NCBI GenBank assembly: GCA_963924555.1 | Contig: OZ004593.1 | Coordinates: 5,700,480 to 5,764,479, forward strand | From: Crambe crambe | Taxonomy: Eukaryota; Porifera; Demospongiae; Poecilosclerida; Crambeidae | Reading direction: 5' to 3' | Length of the DNA: 64,000 nucleotides | Part shown: in pieces, positions 1 through 10,866 of the stretch | Layout of the letters: each line of letters opens with the position of its first letter | How positions within the stretch are numbered: the first letter of the stretch is position 1 | The notes under the pieces: generated by a model | Told to the model about the DNA's origin: nothing | Database searches by the model: none | The model's input: only the letters and a program-made list of their open reading frames with translations | Program-made: the position numbers and the translations under genes

Positions 1-1456
1 GTATCAACTCAAGGTATAGATACTAGCTAGCTATATTTGGTAGTTAGCTAGCTATGTATTCCAGCAGCTATTTCAATCATAGAAGTAGACAGGATCAAGC
101 ATATAAGATATTGATTGATGCAATTACATAGCTAGCTATATATAGCCATTCCTGTTTCTGATAATATAGAGCCAATAACATTCATTTCACAGTCTATCCT
201 GAACGCTACACATTTCTCACTGGTACATCAGTGAATGGATCATCTCCTACTGGAAACTGTTCTAGACTGCAGAATGATAACACAATGACAACCTGTTTTC
301 AACCGCCAAACTCTGGTATTCTGTTTGATGGGCGTGTCCCCACACTCACTGGACTAGATGGTGACATGTGGGCAAGTCAACTACTCACTATAAACACTAT
401 GCAATCCTCGACTAATGTCACCTTTGACTTCACTGATACATCAGGCTATGTTGGGATACAGAGAGTTGAGGTGGTGATGTTCAACTGTCCACAGCGGGGG
501 ATAGCATCTACTACCATTGTCCTCTTAGGGGCCACAGCTAGAGGTCAGCCCTTCAGCACTTTTGTTTCAACCTCTGTTAGTTCTCTCACCTCCTGTGAGT
601 CTCTTGTGAGAGTGTGTTTATCAGGCCATGTATCTCAACCGGTAATTCGTCTACGATTCATCCTTGAATGAAAATACAGTACCAACACATTAGCTAGACT
701 CCTTGTGTATTTATAAGACAGAACTCAGGATCCATGATTATCTTGATATTGATGCAATCTATGTATACAGGATTTGATACAAGAGGCTCTACTCCAAAAC
801 TAAGGCAAAACGTTGAAGCTGCCATCTCCATCTCAGTGGTGTTAACGCTCTTCATTCTCATCATTGTCCTTGTCATTATCATCCTACTTCTAGTCCATCT
901 CTATTGGCAAAAATATCCTATTCGAAAACCCCGAATTCATTCTAGAGAATACGAGCACAAAAAAGGGCACGAAGAGGTGGTAACAGGAAATTTGACTGGT
1001 AAGGAATTTACAAGTCCCACTGCTCAAACAGGAGGGAAGCACTCATCGGTCAACATAGATAAGGATGAATCAAGTCAACCTTACAGCCGCCTTAAGCATA
1101 ATGTGCCACAGAAGGCTGAGATGATACGTCCAATACCTGAGGCTTATTCTCTAATCAGTTTAATTCCAGAAGAAGATGAGTTTGGGTATGTTGTAGACCA
1201 CAAGAAAAAGGATTTACCTACTGAGAAGACTCAGCCAGTAGAGTCAGCACCAAGTGTGGAAGTCAAGAAAGACCAAGCAAGCCGCAAAATGATTAGTGAA
1301 CGAACGATGACTGGAGTGTATGCCAAGGTGGACAAAAAGGGGAAGAGCAAGAGTACGCCTATGCTCGACGACCCATTTGATGATCCGTTTGGTCCTCCTC
1401 CAGTGCCTCAGAAATCAGCTCTACTCTTGGAAGATCTCAAAAGACAACAGCAGTAA
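1..1456 (+). pseudogene. R1: class B kinase-less receptor, 5' partial and internally deleted
   Basis: The window opens inside the signal-peptide exon (1-13, coding VSTQ before a GT donor). The ectodomain exon starts at 193 after a CAG acceptor and reads VYPERYTF. It runs to an in-frame stop at 669-671, because the end of the exon, the stalk and the splice donor are missing. Comparison with R5 shows a deletion of about 190 bases joining the ...ATTCATCCTTGA point to downstream intron sequence. The tail exon (771-1456) is intact: a membrane helix near 795-900, then YSRL, YSLI, YVVD and YAKV tyrosines and a PPPVPQK proline motif, closely matching R5. As it stands the gene could make only a secreted ectodomain of about 160 residues plus signal peptide, or nothing. 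An assembly error is possible. AATAAA follows the tail stop directly. Confidence 0.7.
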
Positions 1457-2356
1457 CTAATAAAGGAAAAGAGCATAGCCATAGTGAATGCTGTAGCTAT
1501 TGTATTGAAAATTTTATTTTCTTGATCTAGTTAGTGAAATTATGATTTAGTGAAAGTTTATCATAACTAGCTAGTTACTTTTGAAGTTTGAATAGCTAAT
1601 AGCTGTAGTTGATGTAGATATCATTGAAACTGAAAGAAGTTCTTAGCTACATATGTAGTTATTTACACTTTAACAACCCTGCAGTAATATTGATAAACAT
1701 GCAAATAGCAATTCTATCATACTAGCGATGATAAATTGTATAGCTAGGTATGTATGCCATGCATGCTGCTCTAATGAGAGTGAATTCCAGGTAGTACTGT
1801 TCCAGCCAGTTCGTTGAAACTGAACACATGTTCAGATGTGAATGCTAGCATCATAGCCAATGGCAACCATGCTCTTGCCAGCATACTTGATGAGTATTAA
1901 AGGCCACAGTATTATAGCTAGCCTATTCAAGACTCATTGTTAACACTATTCACTACACATTGCGTGTTGAGTCAATGACTAATGAATAGCTACCTACTGT
2001 ACATTAGGAATGCTTACACGGACTTCCTTTTTGCAATGTATCTGTCCAGAATTCAGGGTCAACATTATAATTATCGCCCAACTTAAATCCCTACACTTCA
2101 CTCCCCCTTCAGCAATAAGTGAGTCAAGTAACCCCTTACCCGTACCCATCACCAAACTCAGCAATATTATTACAAAACTACTATTCCTACTTCACTCCTA
2201 GGCAATATATATAGGTGTGGTCATTGAAATTTAGGAGGGTTATAGGAGTGATAGGAATGCAGCTAAATCTTATGGCTATCCCTACTTCACTTTTTATTTA
2301 GAAGACATTTTTTGCGCTCATGTTGAATAAGTGTGTATTTTAGTAGTTATAGCTAG
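1457..2356. other. R1 3' flank and R1-R2 intergenic region
   Basis: No gene is seen. Positions 1457 to about 2050 match 17624 to about 18000 (3' flank of R5), so the R1 and R5 3' halves come from one segmental duplication. Around 2265-2325 lies a fragment resembling one arm of the fold-back element at 11961-12216 (shared TATCCCTACTT and TTTTTGCGCTCA words). The small ORF at 2010-2201 has no recognisable features. Confidence 0.6.
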
Positions 2357-3156
2357 GGTACAATTTCAAAGCAGCACTCATTTTGAGTGTCTTCATTCCT
2401 CTTATCTCATCTCAAGGCATGCACTTCAAGTAGCTAGCTATGATAACAGATACACTTTACCATGATATAGCTAAATCTCTCCTCTTCCAGTAGCCTATCC
2501 TGAACGCTACACATTTCTCACTGGTACTTCAGTGAATGGATCATCTCCTACTGGAAACTGTTCTAGACTGCACACAATGACAACCTGTTTTCAACCGCCA
2601 AACTCTGGTGTTCTGTTTGATGGGTATGTCCCCACACTCACTGGACTAGATGGTGACATGTGGGCAAGTCAACTACGTACTCACTATAAACACAACACAA
2701 TCCTTGACTAATATGTCATCTTTGACTTCACTTATACACCAGGCTATGTTGGGATACAGAGAGTCAAGGTCACCTAACTGAGTAGGTTTGTTAAAATAAC
2801 AATTTCGTTTTTTGCAGTGATACTCTGTAGACTCTGTCTCTACCACAAGTTCTCCCCTGTCTGAAGTCTGTGAATGTTCCATTACTCCAGTCATCTTGTC
2901 AGCTGTCATTGCAGTCATTATCACAGCTCTACTGGCCACAGTCATCTTTGTGGTGGTGCGGGTTGTCATCTGCAAGTGCCATCCAAAGTTCAGACCTGGA
3001 GAGACTGAAACAGGAGCCTCAGCAGGAGGGGAGTGGCAGGAGTATGAGCAGGTTGATGTGGAAGGTGTAGCTGTGAGGGGTGGCAATGATGCTAGGTACA
3101 TGGAGGTTGGAGAGCAAGGAGGTATCACCATTGAACTCAAGCATACGCTTAGCTAA
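2357..3156 (+). pseudogene. R2: class C short-tail receptor pseudogene
   Basis: A signal-peptide exon is recognisable at about 2357-2416, but it is 60 rather than 61 bases long (frameshift) and ends in a GC rather than GT donor. The ectodomain exon (from 2494, YPERYTF...) has an indel near 2670 that leads to an early stop at about 2710, and the second half of the domain is gone. The tail exon (about 2867-3156) is still open: a membrane helix (AVIAVIITALLATVIFVVV), CKCHPKFRPG, EYEQVDVEG and YMEVGEQGG. It ends KHTLS, whereas R3 ends AYGTYT. Several independent lesions make a functional product unlikely. Confidence 0.75.
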
Positions 3157-3261
3157 TTAATAGCTAATCTTGTGTGTCAATTTTTACAAGTTTGATAGTG
3201 ATAGCTAGCTATAGATCTGTAGCTAACAAGACTGTATGGCTATGTAGATAAATTACTATTA

Positions 3262-3480
3262 CAGTGGTGTAGGAAGCTTCAAAAAAGTAAGTGGGGGGGG
3301 GGGGGGGGGGGGGCTGGGAATAATAGCTAAACAAAGGAACCAAAAAATCGATTGCATTTAGCATTAATAGATACAAGGCCATGCAGTTAGTACAATCATG
3401 CAATACATGGATGTCACAAAAGTGGGGGGGGGGGGGGGGGGGGGCTCTAGCCCCCCAGCCCCCCTGCTCCTACGCTACTG
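3262..3480. mobile_element. Miniature hAT-like element with two poly-G tracts
   Basis: The ends are CAGTGGTGTAGGAAGC and, inverted, CAGTAGCGTAGGAGC. The element is flanked by the direct repeat CTATTA (3256-3261 and 3481-3486). Two G tracts of more than 20 bases lie inside. It is 219 bases long and has no coding capacity. The terminal sequence and short target duplication suggest a non-autonomous hAT-type element; the superfamily call is inferred from the ends only. Confidence 0.6.
3292..3314. repeat. Poly-G tracts across the window
   Basis: The first of several homopolymer G or C runs of 10-30 bases. Others lie near 3424-3445, 4872-4900, 22758-22778, 24058-24082, 26380-26401, 33381-33394, 42937-42948 and 60673-60692. 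Lengths are likely unreliable in assembly. Confidence 0.8.
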
Positions 3481-3675
3481 CTATTAGCTTATGCACACAC
3501 ACACACAAAACTTGTTCTATGATACGTAACTAACTAACAAGATCATGTCAGTGTCGAATGCTCAAGCAGATGAAGACACATCTCTTAAAAAAATCCACTG
3601 CTGTCATTATGCTTGCTAGCTAGCTAGCTATATAGCTGGTTGTGCTTATATTTTGTGGTATTTTCATTCCTGCAG

Positions 3676-3919
3676 GCGCTATATCTCATAGATGTGCTCT
3701 CTTTTTAAAAGAGCTTCTAATTCTCTCCTGTTCCAATATCATTATCCTGTTGTCATCACTGCCATCACCACAGCCCTGCTGGCCACAGTCATCTTAATGC
3801 TGGTGCAGATTGCTGTATGGAAGTGTTATACAAAGTCCAGGAGGAGGAGGAGGTCATTGAGTTTTAAACATGACAGGGAACAGGGTTCCTTTCAAATTGC
3901 TCCCCAGCTAGCTCTTTAG
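3676..3919 (+). pseudogene. Relic second membrane-helix exon downstream of R2
   Basis: After a CTGCAG acceptor the sequence encodes, in one frame, TALLATVILMLVQIAVWKC followed by a basic run. This is clearly homologous to the class C membrane exon (TALLATVIFVVVQVVICKC). The frame set by the acceptor meets a stop before the helix, so the exon is dead here. A second decayed copy lies after R3 (8052 to about 8200) after a comparable acceptor. It probably represents an ancestral alternative last exon. Confidence 0.55.
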
Positions 3920-3986
3920 GACACCGGTTATAATTTTTAGGTGTGGCTTATAGCTAATGCGCATGCGTGTGCTGCAATTAAGACAG

Positions 3987-4871
3987 ATGTACAGCAAGAT
4001 GCCAACAGATCATGAGGTAAGATAAGTCTACAAGTCAAGATTATTAACTAGAATGTTGGACTGACACTCTCTAGCGAACTAGGAGTTATATAGCTGTCAC
4101 TTAGTGAGGTTCAAAGCAAGCACACTCATTTTTTGTTATGTTAGCTAGTGGGGGAAAACTGTCATGTTAGGGACAGTTAAACACAGTAGCTATATTAGTT
4201 GAGCTGGCATCTCAATGAAACAGTTTCAGTTCATTTGATCAGATTACTGATAGCTAGTTATAGCAAGAAGATATTTGATGGATCGCTGCCTTAAAATGTT
4301 TGCATGTTCAGTTTGTGAAACCTGGGGGGTGGGATGTCAAATGCTTCACTCTGACTCTAGAGCTAATAACATACTTTCAGTTTATGTTGTAGCTGATGTG
4401 TACACAATCTGTGTGTATTCTAATGGTACATGTACTAATATTGTATGCATAACCACTTTAGTGGTTGTTTATTTCTACTGAGTTACGTATAATAATAATT
4501 GTGGAGGATCTCTCACTAGAAACAATTATACTTGATGACTGTGCACCAAATTTTCATACCCATATCTTCATGGGAATTGTTGGAATTCTGAATATTTTTT
4601 CTTACTGTGCCCATGCTTAGCACATCGTTTCATTATCTATAATAATTCATTTTTCATGTCAAGTCATATGTCGTTGTTGAACATAACCATGAAAATAACA
4701 AAGAAAAATTTCCCAATTTATGGTTGAGACTGACTAGAATACAAAAACAACCACAGGAATTTTAGATTGGTGGGGTTGCAGGACTAGGAATCAAATTAAA
4801 AAGTTTCTGGGGCACTAGCTACACAGACTGTGTACTATTTTAGCTGCCACAGGTTTAACTTGGGAACAAAT

Positions 4872-4902
<31 letters not shown>

Positions 4903-7539
4903 GCTGCCCACCCCTGGATCCAGCCCTGGTTGTGGTCTGACTCAGACCACAAGAATGACACATTGCTATGATCACTGCAATTTTTTTTTTTTGAATTAGC
5001 TACAGTGGAACCTCCAAATAATGGACACATGTGACCCATCCTTTTCTTTTTAAAGAGCCTCTTTGGAGGTTATTTTGTATAGAGTGTATATACAGCTAAT
5101 GGTATTTTTAGATTGTCCTTCGTTGAGAGGCTTGTCCTCTTTCAGATGAGGTTCCACTCAACTTCCTCAGGGATTTTGGGCTGGGAGGGAAACTAAACAG
5201 AGGACCTTTCCAATTCTTGTTGTACATGGCCACAAAATTATAGTAGATTAACTACACTATACATGCACATGGGTTTTCAGGGACGGATCTAGGATTTTTT
5301 TTAAAAGAAAGAATTTTTGAAAACCACGCCCACTTCCCAAGCCACACCCATTTTAATTACTTTTTAATGAGCCTGATAATAATATGAATAGGTAACTATC
5401 TAATGATGGATGATAATGCTTGACTGATGAACTGACAAAAAATATTCATGATAACAGTGCTGAAGGAATCAGAGCATGTTGAATGAGGTGGAAATGATGA
5501 AGCATGTTATTAAGTGAATGGAGTGGAGAAAGTCAGTTTAAAAAGTATCATGCATACAAAAATACAATACATACATACATACTTGGGAATTAAAAAGTAT
5601 CACAATACATACATGAAGGGAAAAAAATTTATGCTAAAAAAAACATATATAGCAGTTTCTGTGAATAAATATCAACACAATCCCTACATCACTGCCTTCC
5701 ATCCTAGCTTTCTCTGAGTCATCCTGACAGACCTTGGATCTTCTTGGGTCAGAATCACTGAATCAACCGTGCTAGACCTTTGAAAAAAACTGGTAACTGA
5801 ATAGAAACGTGATGAGCTTTTAATAGAATAATTCTTTAAAGGTGTTATCATGTAATGAGATGGTGAAGGAGGATTGATGATAACACCTTTGCCTAGATGA
5901 GAGATAACCATCGTTTGAGAATAATTCTTATGCGCATGCGTCGAGGGGAAAAAGGGGGGGGGGGGGTTCGAACGAACTACGTCGAACCATACTAGATCCG
6001 CCACTGGTTTTAATGGTTCTTGATCTATACACACAAGAGACCCTATCCAGATAGAAATATTGCAAATGGGACCAGTCTATTTCCAAGACAAAAAAATCAT
6101 AGATCACATCCCAGGCCCCAATAGATGTCCATGCTTAACATATTTTTTAATATGTTAGGTATTATACAAGTTCAAAGCAGCACTCATTTTGAGTATCTTC
6201 CTTCCTCTTATCTCATCTCAAGGTAGAGCTAATAACAGATGCACAGTACTAACAGGACAATACAAATTCCTTCTCAGTGGCCAAGCTACAAGATTACTGT
6301 AATTCCCTCCTATTCCACAGTCTATCCTGAACGCTACACATTTCTCACTGGTATTTCAGTGAATGGATCATCTCCTACTGGAAGCTGTTCTAATGTTAGT
6401 ATGGATGGCACAATGACAACCTGTCTACAACCAACCTCCAGTGTTCTGTTTGATGGGCGTGTCCCCACACTCACTGGACTAGATGGTGATATGTGGGCAA
6501 GTCAACTACTCACTATAAACACAATGGAATCCTTGACTACTCTCATCTTTGACTTCACTGATACACCAGGCTATGTTGGGATACAGAGAGTTGAGGTGGT
6601 GATGTTCAACTGTCCACAGTGTGGGATAGCATCTACTTCCATCACTCTCACAGGGGCCACTAGAGGTCAGACCTTCAACAATTTTGCTGCAACCTATGCT
6701 AATAGTTCCTGTGAGTGTCTTGTGAGAGTGTGTTTATCAAGCCCTGTATCTCGACCACTAATTGGTCTACAATTCACCCATTACCAGGATTCTGACTGGC
6801 TGCACCTTGCTGAGGTGACCTTCTATGGTGGAAATCCTAACTGTCCACCAAATGTCATCCCCAGTCCACCTACTACAACACCACCTAATATAACACCACC
6901 CACCACAACACCACCACCAGATACAACAACATCACCAACTACAACTGCCATTACCATCACCTCAAATAGTAAGTGCATGTGCATGGTTAGGGTGAGGCTT
7001 CAGCCTCATTATCCTCATTATGACCATAATTCAGCTAGCCTATGACCCTATGTCTGCTAGCTATGTGAGTACAAACTGTGCAGGTGTGCATGCATGCAGC
7101 TGCCTTGTTATAAGGTTATAGCTATAATAATGGCTGTAGCTATGTATATGGTATTCCCTATATATTTTAAAATGGACTGTCACTAGCGCTTATATAGTCA
7201 TTTATATACTCTGTTCCAACCACATGTTCTCCCCTGTCTGAAGTCTGTGAATGTTCCAGTACTCCAGCCATCTTGTCAGCTGTCATTGCAGTTATTGTCA
7301 CAGCTCTACTGGCCACAGTCATCTTTGTGGTGGTGCAGGTTGTCATCTGCAAGTGCCATCCAAAGTTCAGACCTGGAAGGACTGAGACAGCAGGAGGGGA
7401 GGGGCAGGAGTATGAGCAGGTTGATGTGGAAGGTGTGGCTGTGAGGGGTGGCAATGATGCTATGTACATGGAGGTTGGAGAGCAAGGAGGTAACACCATT
7501 GAACTCAAGGAGAATCAAGCATATGGCACTTATACTTAA
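3987..7539 (+). CDS. R3: class C receptor, six-Cys-family ectodomain with short tyrosine tail
   Basis: Proposed join: 3987-4016, 6159-6222, 6321-6968, 7244-7539 (345 aa, phases 0, 1, 1). Exon 1 (MYSKMPTDHE before GTAAGA) is the weakest part; 3999 is an alternative ATG. Residues 1-31 form a signal peptide (ALILSIFLPLISSQ). The ectodomain starts VYPERYTF and keeps the family blocks VPTLTGLDGDMWASQLLTI, RVEVVMFNCPQ and WLHLAEVTFY. It has extra cysteines (CPQCG, CECLVRVC). A Pro/Thr stalk precedes the helix at about 257-283. The cytoplasmic tail of about 62 residues carries EYEQV, MYMEV and a terminal AYGTYT, plausible SH2 sites, but no kinase. Intron 1 (2.1 kb) holds a pogo-like and a hAT-like insertion. 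It is the only class C copy without visible lesions. Ligand and partners are unknown. Confidence 0.75.
5003..5158. mobile_element. Pogo-like miniature element in R3 intron 1
   Basis: It begins TA-CAGTGGAACCTCC and ends GAGGTTCCACT, with stem-like internal words about rows of GTCCTT and CCTCTTT. The same family lies downstream of several kinase genes (for example 40364-40541). The last base of the inverted end has decayed. Confidence 0.5.
5278..6006. mobile_element. Non-autonomous hAT-like element (729 bp) in R3 intron 1
   Basis: The termini CAGGGACGGATCTAG and, inverted, CAGTGGCGGATCTAG differ at two positions. The flanking duplication is GTTTT (5273-5277 and 6007-6011). No transposase ORF is present. 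The ends match the style of the element at 10867-13168, which also has a 5-bp duplication. Confidence 0.7.
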
Positions 7540-9158
7540 TTAGCTATAGCTTATCTTGTGTGTAATTTTTACAAGTTGGATATTGATAGCTAGCTAGATT
7601 TATAACAAGACTATGGCTATGATAACAAAGAAGGATTTTTGAATTAAAACAAAACCAAAAACAACCAATCAACCAATCTCTAATTGCTCAAGGAAGCCAG
7701 TGCCTCCTCCCTGCATCCGACCAATACTTATGGGGCCCCATTTACAATGCAGTCCATTGCCATAATATTATAGGACTATAGCTTATATTGTGTTTCAATA
7801 TTATTGTAACTACGTAGCTAATCAATCCATTGCCACTTTTAATAATTGATAATATTATGCACACATACACACACAACACTTGCATGTTTTATGATACATG
7901 CATAACTAGCTAACAAGGTCATGTATCAGTGTCGAATTTTGTTATGCTCAAACAGATGAAGACACATCTCTTAAAAATGCACTGCTGAATTATGCTGGCT
8001 AGCTATACATGTATCTGGCTGTGCCTATATTTTTAGGTATTTCCATTCTTGCAGGCACTAGTTATATCTCTATCCCTACCACAGAGCTTCGAATTCTCTC
8101 CTCATCATCCTATAATCAGTTTCATCACTGTCATCACTGGCCACAGTCGTCTTAATGCTGGTGCAGATTACTGTATCGATAAAGTCCAGTCCTGGAGGAA
8201 GAGGGGAGGGGGAAGAGAAGGGGGAGGAGGAGGGGGAAGAGAAGGGGGAGGAGGGGTGTCTAGATTCAGTGGATTGGGAATGGTGGAATGGAATAATGGA
8301 ATACTGGAATACTGGAATGGAACTAATAATGGAATCCAAGATTTAAATAGCTGATAAAAACACAGCTTCGGAATCCATGTTTCATAGCTCTCTATCAACA
8401 ATATTGCATGCATAGGGTAGTAGCTAATTGCTGGCAACAACTCTGCAAATTCAGATGCATGAATCTGTAGCTAACATGAACCAGTTAAAGGCGAATGTGG
8501 CAGCTTTGTCTACAACTATGCATAATATTCCCAGTGATAAACATATAAGCATTTAAAAAATTGCTCTCATGGAGGGTTGGAAGAGATGTGATCATGTGAG
8601 CTATAGCTAATAGCCATAGCTAGCTGTTAAATTCTGCTGACTACCTGTTAGTTACTACAACAGTTCCCTGAGGATGTTTAATGAAAATGATTAGGTTCCT
8701 GCAGGAGAGTAAAAGTTTCCCAGACATAGACGTCTACCTATTGTGACGTCAACTGCTGGAAGTCAAAATCCTGGACAATTGATATCAGTAGCTGCTGACC
8801 ACCTGTTATTACAGTTCCCTGAGGATGTTTAATGAACAATGATTAGTTTCATGCCGGAGAGTTTGGACGCCATGGCCAAATCCCTGAATATCCAGAATCG
8901 AAATTAATTTGAGATTTTGGTGGCTGGATCGAGTATAGGTGGTATTCCAGTCTAGTATTCCATTCCAGTATTCCATTCTACTATTCCCAATCCACCAAAT
9001 CTAGAGACCCGGGGAGGAGGACAAGGGAAGGGGGATGAGAAGGAGGAGGAGGAGGGGGAGGGGAGGGGAGGGGAGGAGATTTATAAGGAGATGAGTGAGG
9101 TGTGGCTGTGATTATCGGTGGTAAAATTGGAGATAAGTAGATAGCTACCATTTTAATA
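7540..9158. other. R3 3' flank with relic exon and local repeats
   Basis: No intact gene. A decayed copy of the second membrane exon follows a TTGCAG acceptor at 8052 to about 8200. GA-rich runs lie at about 8180-8255 and 9005-9080. A GGAAT-rich segment at 8258-8325 reappears inverted at 8941-9003. A direct repeat containing TTCCCTGAGGATGTTTAATG occurs near 8665 and 8815. The ORFs in this stretch are products of low-complexity sequence. Confidence 0.55.
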
Positions 9159-10866
9159 ACGAAGTGGCTATTGGTCCGGCAACCGGACCAATAGCAAATA
9201 GTTCCGGCAGTCACATTGCGCATGCGCAGTTGAGAACGCGCGGTATTGGCAGGCCAGGCTTTGGGAAGAAAGGCCAGGGTTGGGAAAAATAAGACCAAGT
9301 TAAGCTTACCTGGAATTATGATGTCAAGGCATATTTACCTCCAAAATTTCAACCCCAAAATAGCATTGTTCACAGCTATTTTAATACATGTCAGCTTAAG
9401 TACTTGTGTGAGTGGCTGTTTATAAGTCATGAAGAGTCCTGTCAGTGTGTATCACATGGTATAATAATACAGTAAAGTTACAATAGTGCTATAGCTAATT
9501 GATTGATCATACAATAGACCAACATTATCTGGCCCTCACATATCTTTAGCCAGAACCACTTATCCAGATCCTGATATCCATCCATATAAATCCATCAACC
9601 CAGATCCTGATCACGACTCTGGACTCAACCCACCTTCCACATGTGGATTGTGATCCGGATTCGAATCCAGATCCTAGGTCCTGTGTAAACGGGGCTATAG
9701 ACCCCTACTTTAAATTCCAATCATGCCTTAAATAGGATTCTACTATACTCAACATTCGTGGTTGGTGTATACCATAGTGGTCTGATATGTGAGAGTCTAA
9801 AGCTAACAGTACAAATAAATATTAGTGTTTGATCCACAGGAACCAGTTGCTGTGTTAGGGAGTTAGAGATGCTCTATGATAAATATAAGTACAGTTTTCA
9901 GCCCAGCGTGCTGGATCCAACTTCCTTCCTGCACTATCTGTGGGGTAGGAACACGCAATGATCATAATTAGAGTGTTCATAACACATCTTTTGTGATAGA
10001 ACTGTGTCCATCTATAAGCTATGAGCTTGCTTATGGTAGACAACAGGATGTTTATGAATTCTTGATGGAGTTTCAGGAAGGCATTCTCAAAAAATTATCC
10101 CAGCAAGGGTATAAATAACAATTAGTATGATTATTCTAATTATAATAACTTTATAGCTCTACAGGTGAATGTTTGATGAAGCTAGTGAGCATTGAAGTGA
10201 CAGAAAGTGGTTAGCTAGCACAATAGCAACTACACTTGTAATGGCATTAGCTAACTTATCTTATAGTCACGTGTGGAGACTGGATTACTCTTCTACTCAT
10301 GTGTTTGAAGAGCTATCACTTCAATTGAAGTCTGACCCAATAATTAAATCTTAGTTTAAAGGTCCTTCAGTGCAAGTGTATAACCTTCAAATAAAACACC
10401 TACCTCATTAATTTTAGAAGCCTGGTGCTGGACCTTAAATGCCTGGCTTCAAATAAATAGTAATTCAAAGGTCATTCACTAAGCATGACTAGCAGTTGAT
10501 GTTTCATAAAGGAAACAGAGGCCCTGGCTTTTATTGGAGGAAATATGGTAGTGTTCTAATCAACTCCTGCACTGAGGGTTAGCACTTAGAATTACACAAT
10601 TTGCAGGAAAATCAGATCTGCTCTGTTCAAGACCTTCTAGACTCCTATTTTAAGGATGAGATGGTTAAAAGTGACTGTGCAGATCTTGTAGCTAGCTATT
10701 CACTATCAGCTTGTGGCTGACTAGCAATACATACCTTGTAAGAGTAGAATCTAGATTCTTGCACTACTAGATTATAAGGTTCAAAGTACATCAATTGCGC
10801 ATGCTCAATATGACTGCCGGAACTATTTACTGCAATGCTAATGGTCCGGTTGCCGGACCAATAGCC

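Noticed and set aside
771-1456. Canonical ITIMs in the class B tail
   Set aside because: The residues two before each tyrosine (Q, E, G) do not fit the S/I/V/L-x-Y-x-x-L/V/I rule; only the Y-x-x-hydrophobic half is met.
8049-8440. Overlapping ORFs on both strands around 8.05-8.44 kb
   Set aside because: They come from GA-rich and GGAAT-rich low-complexity sequence and a decayed membrane exon.
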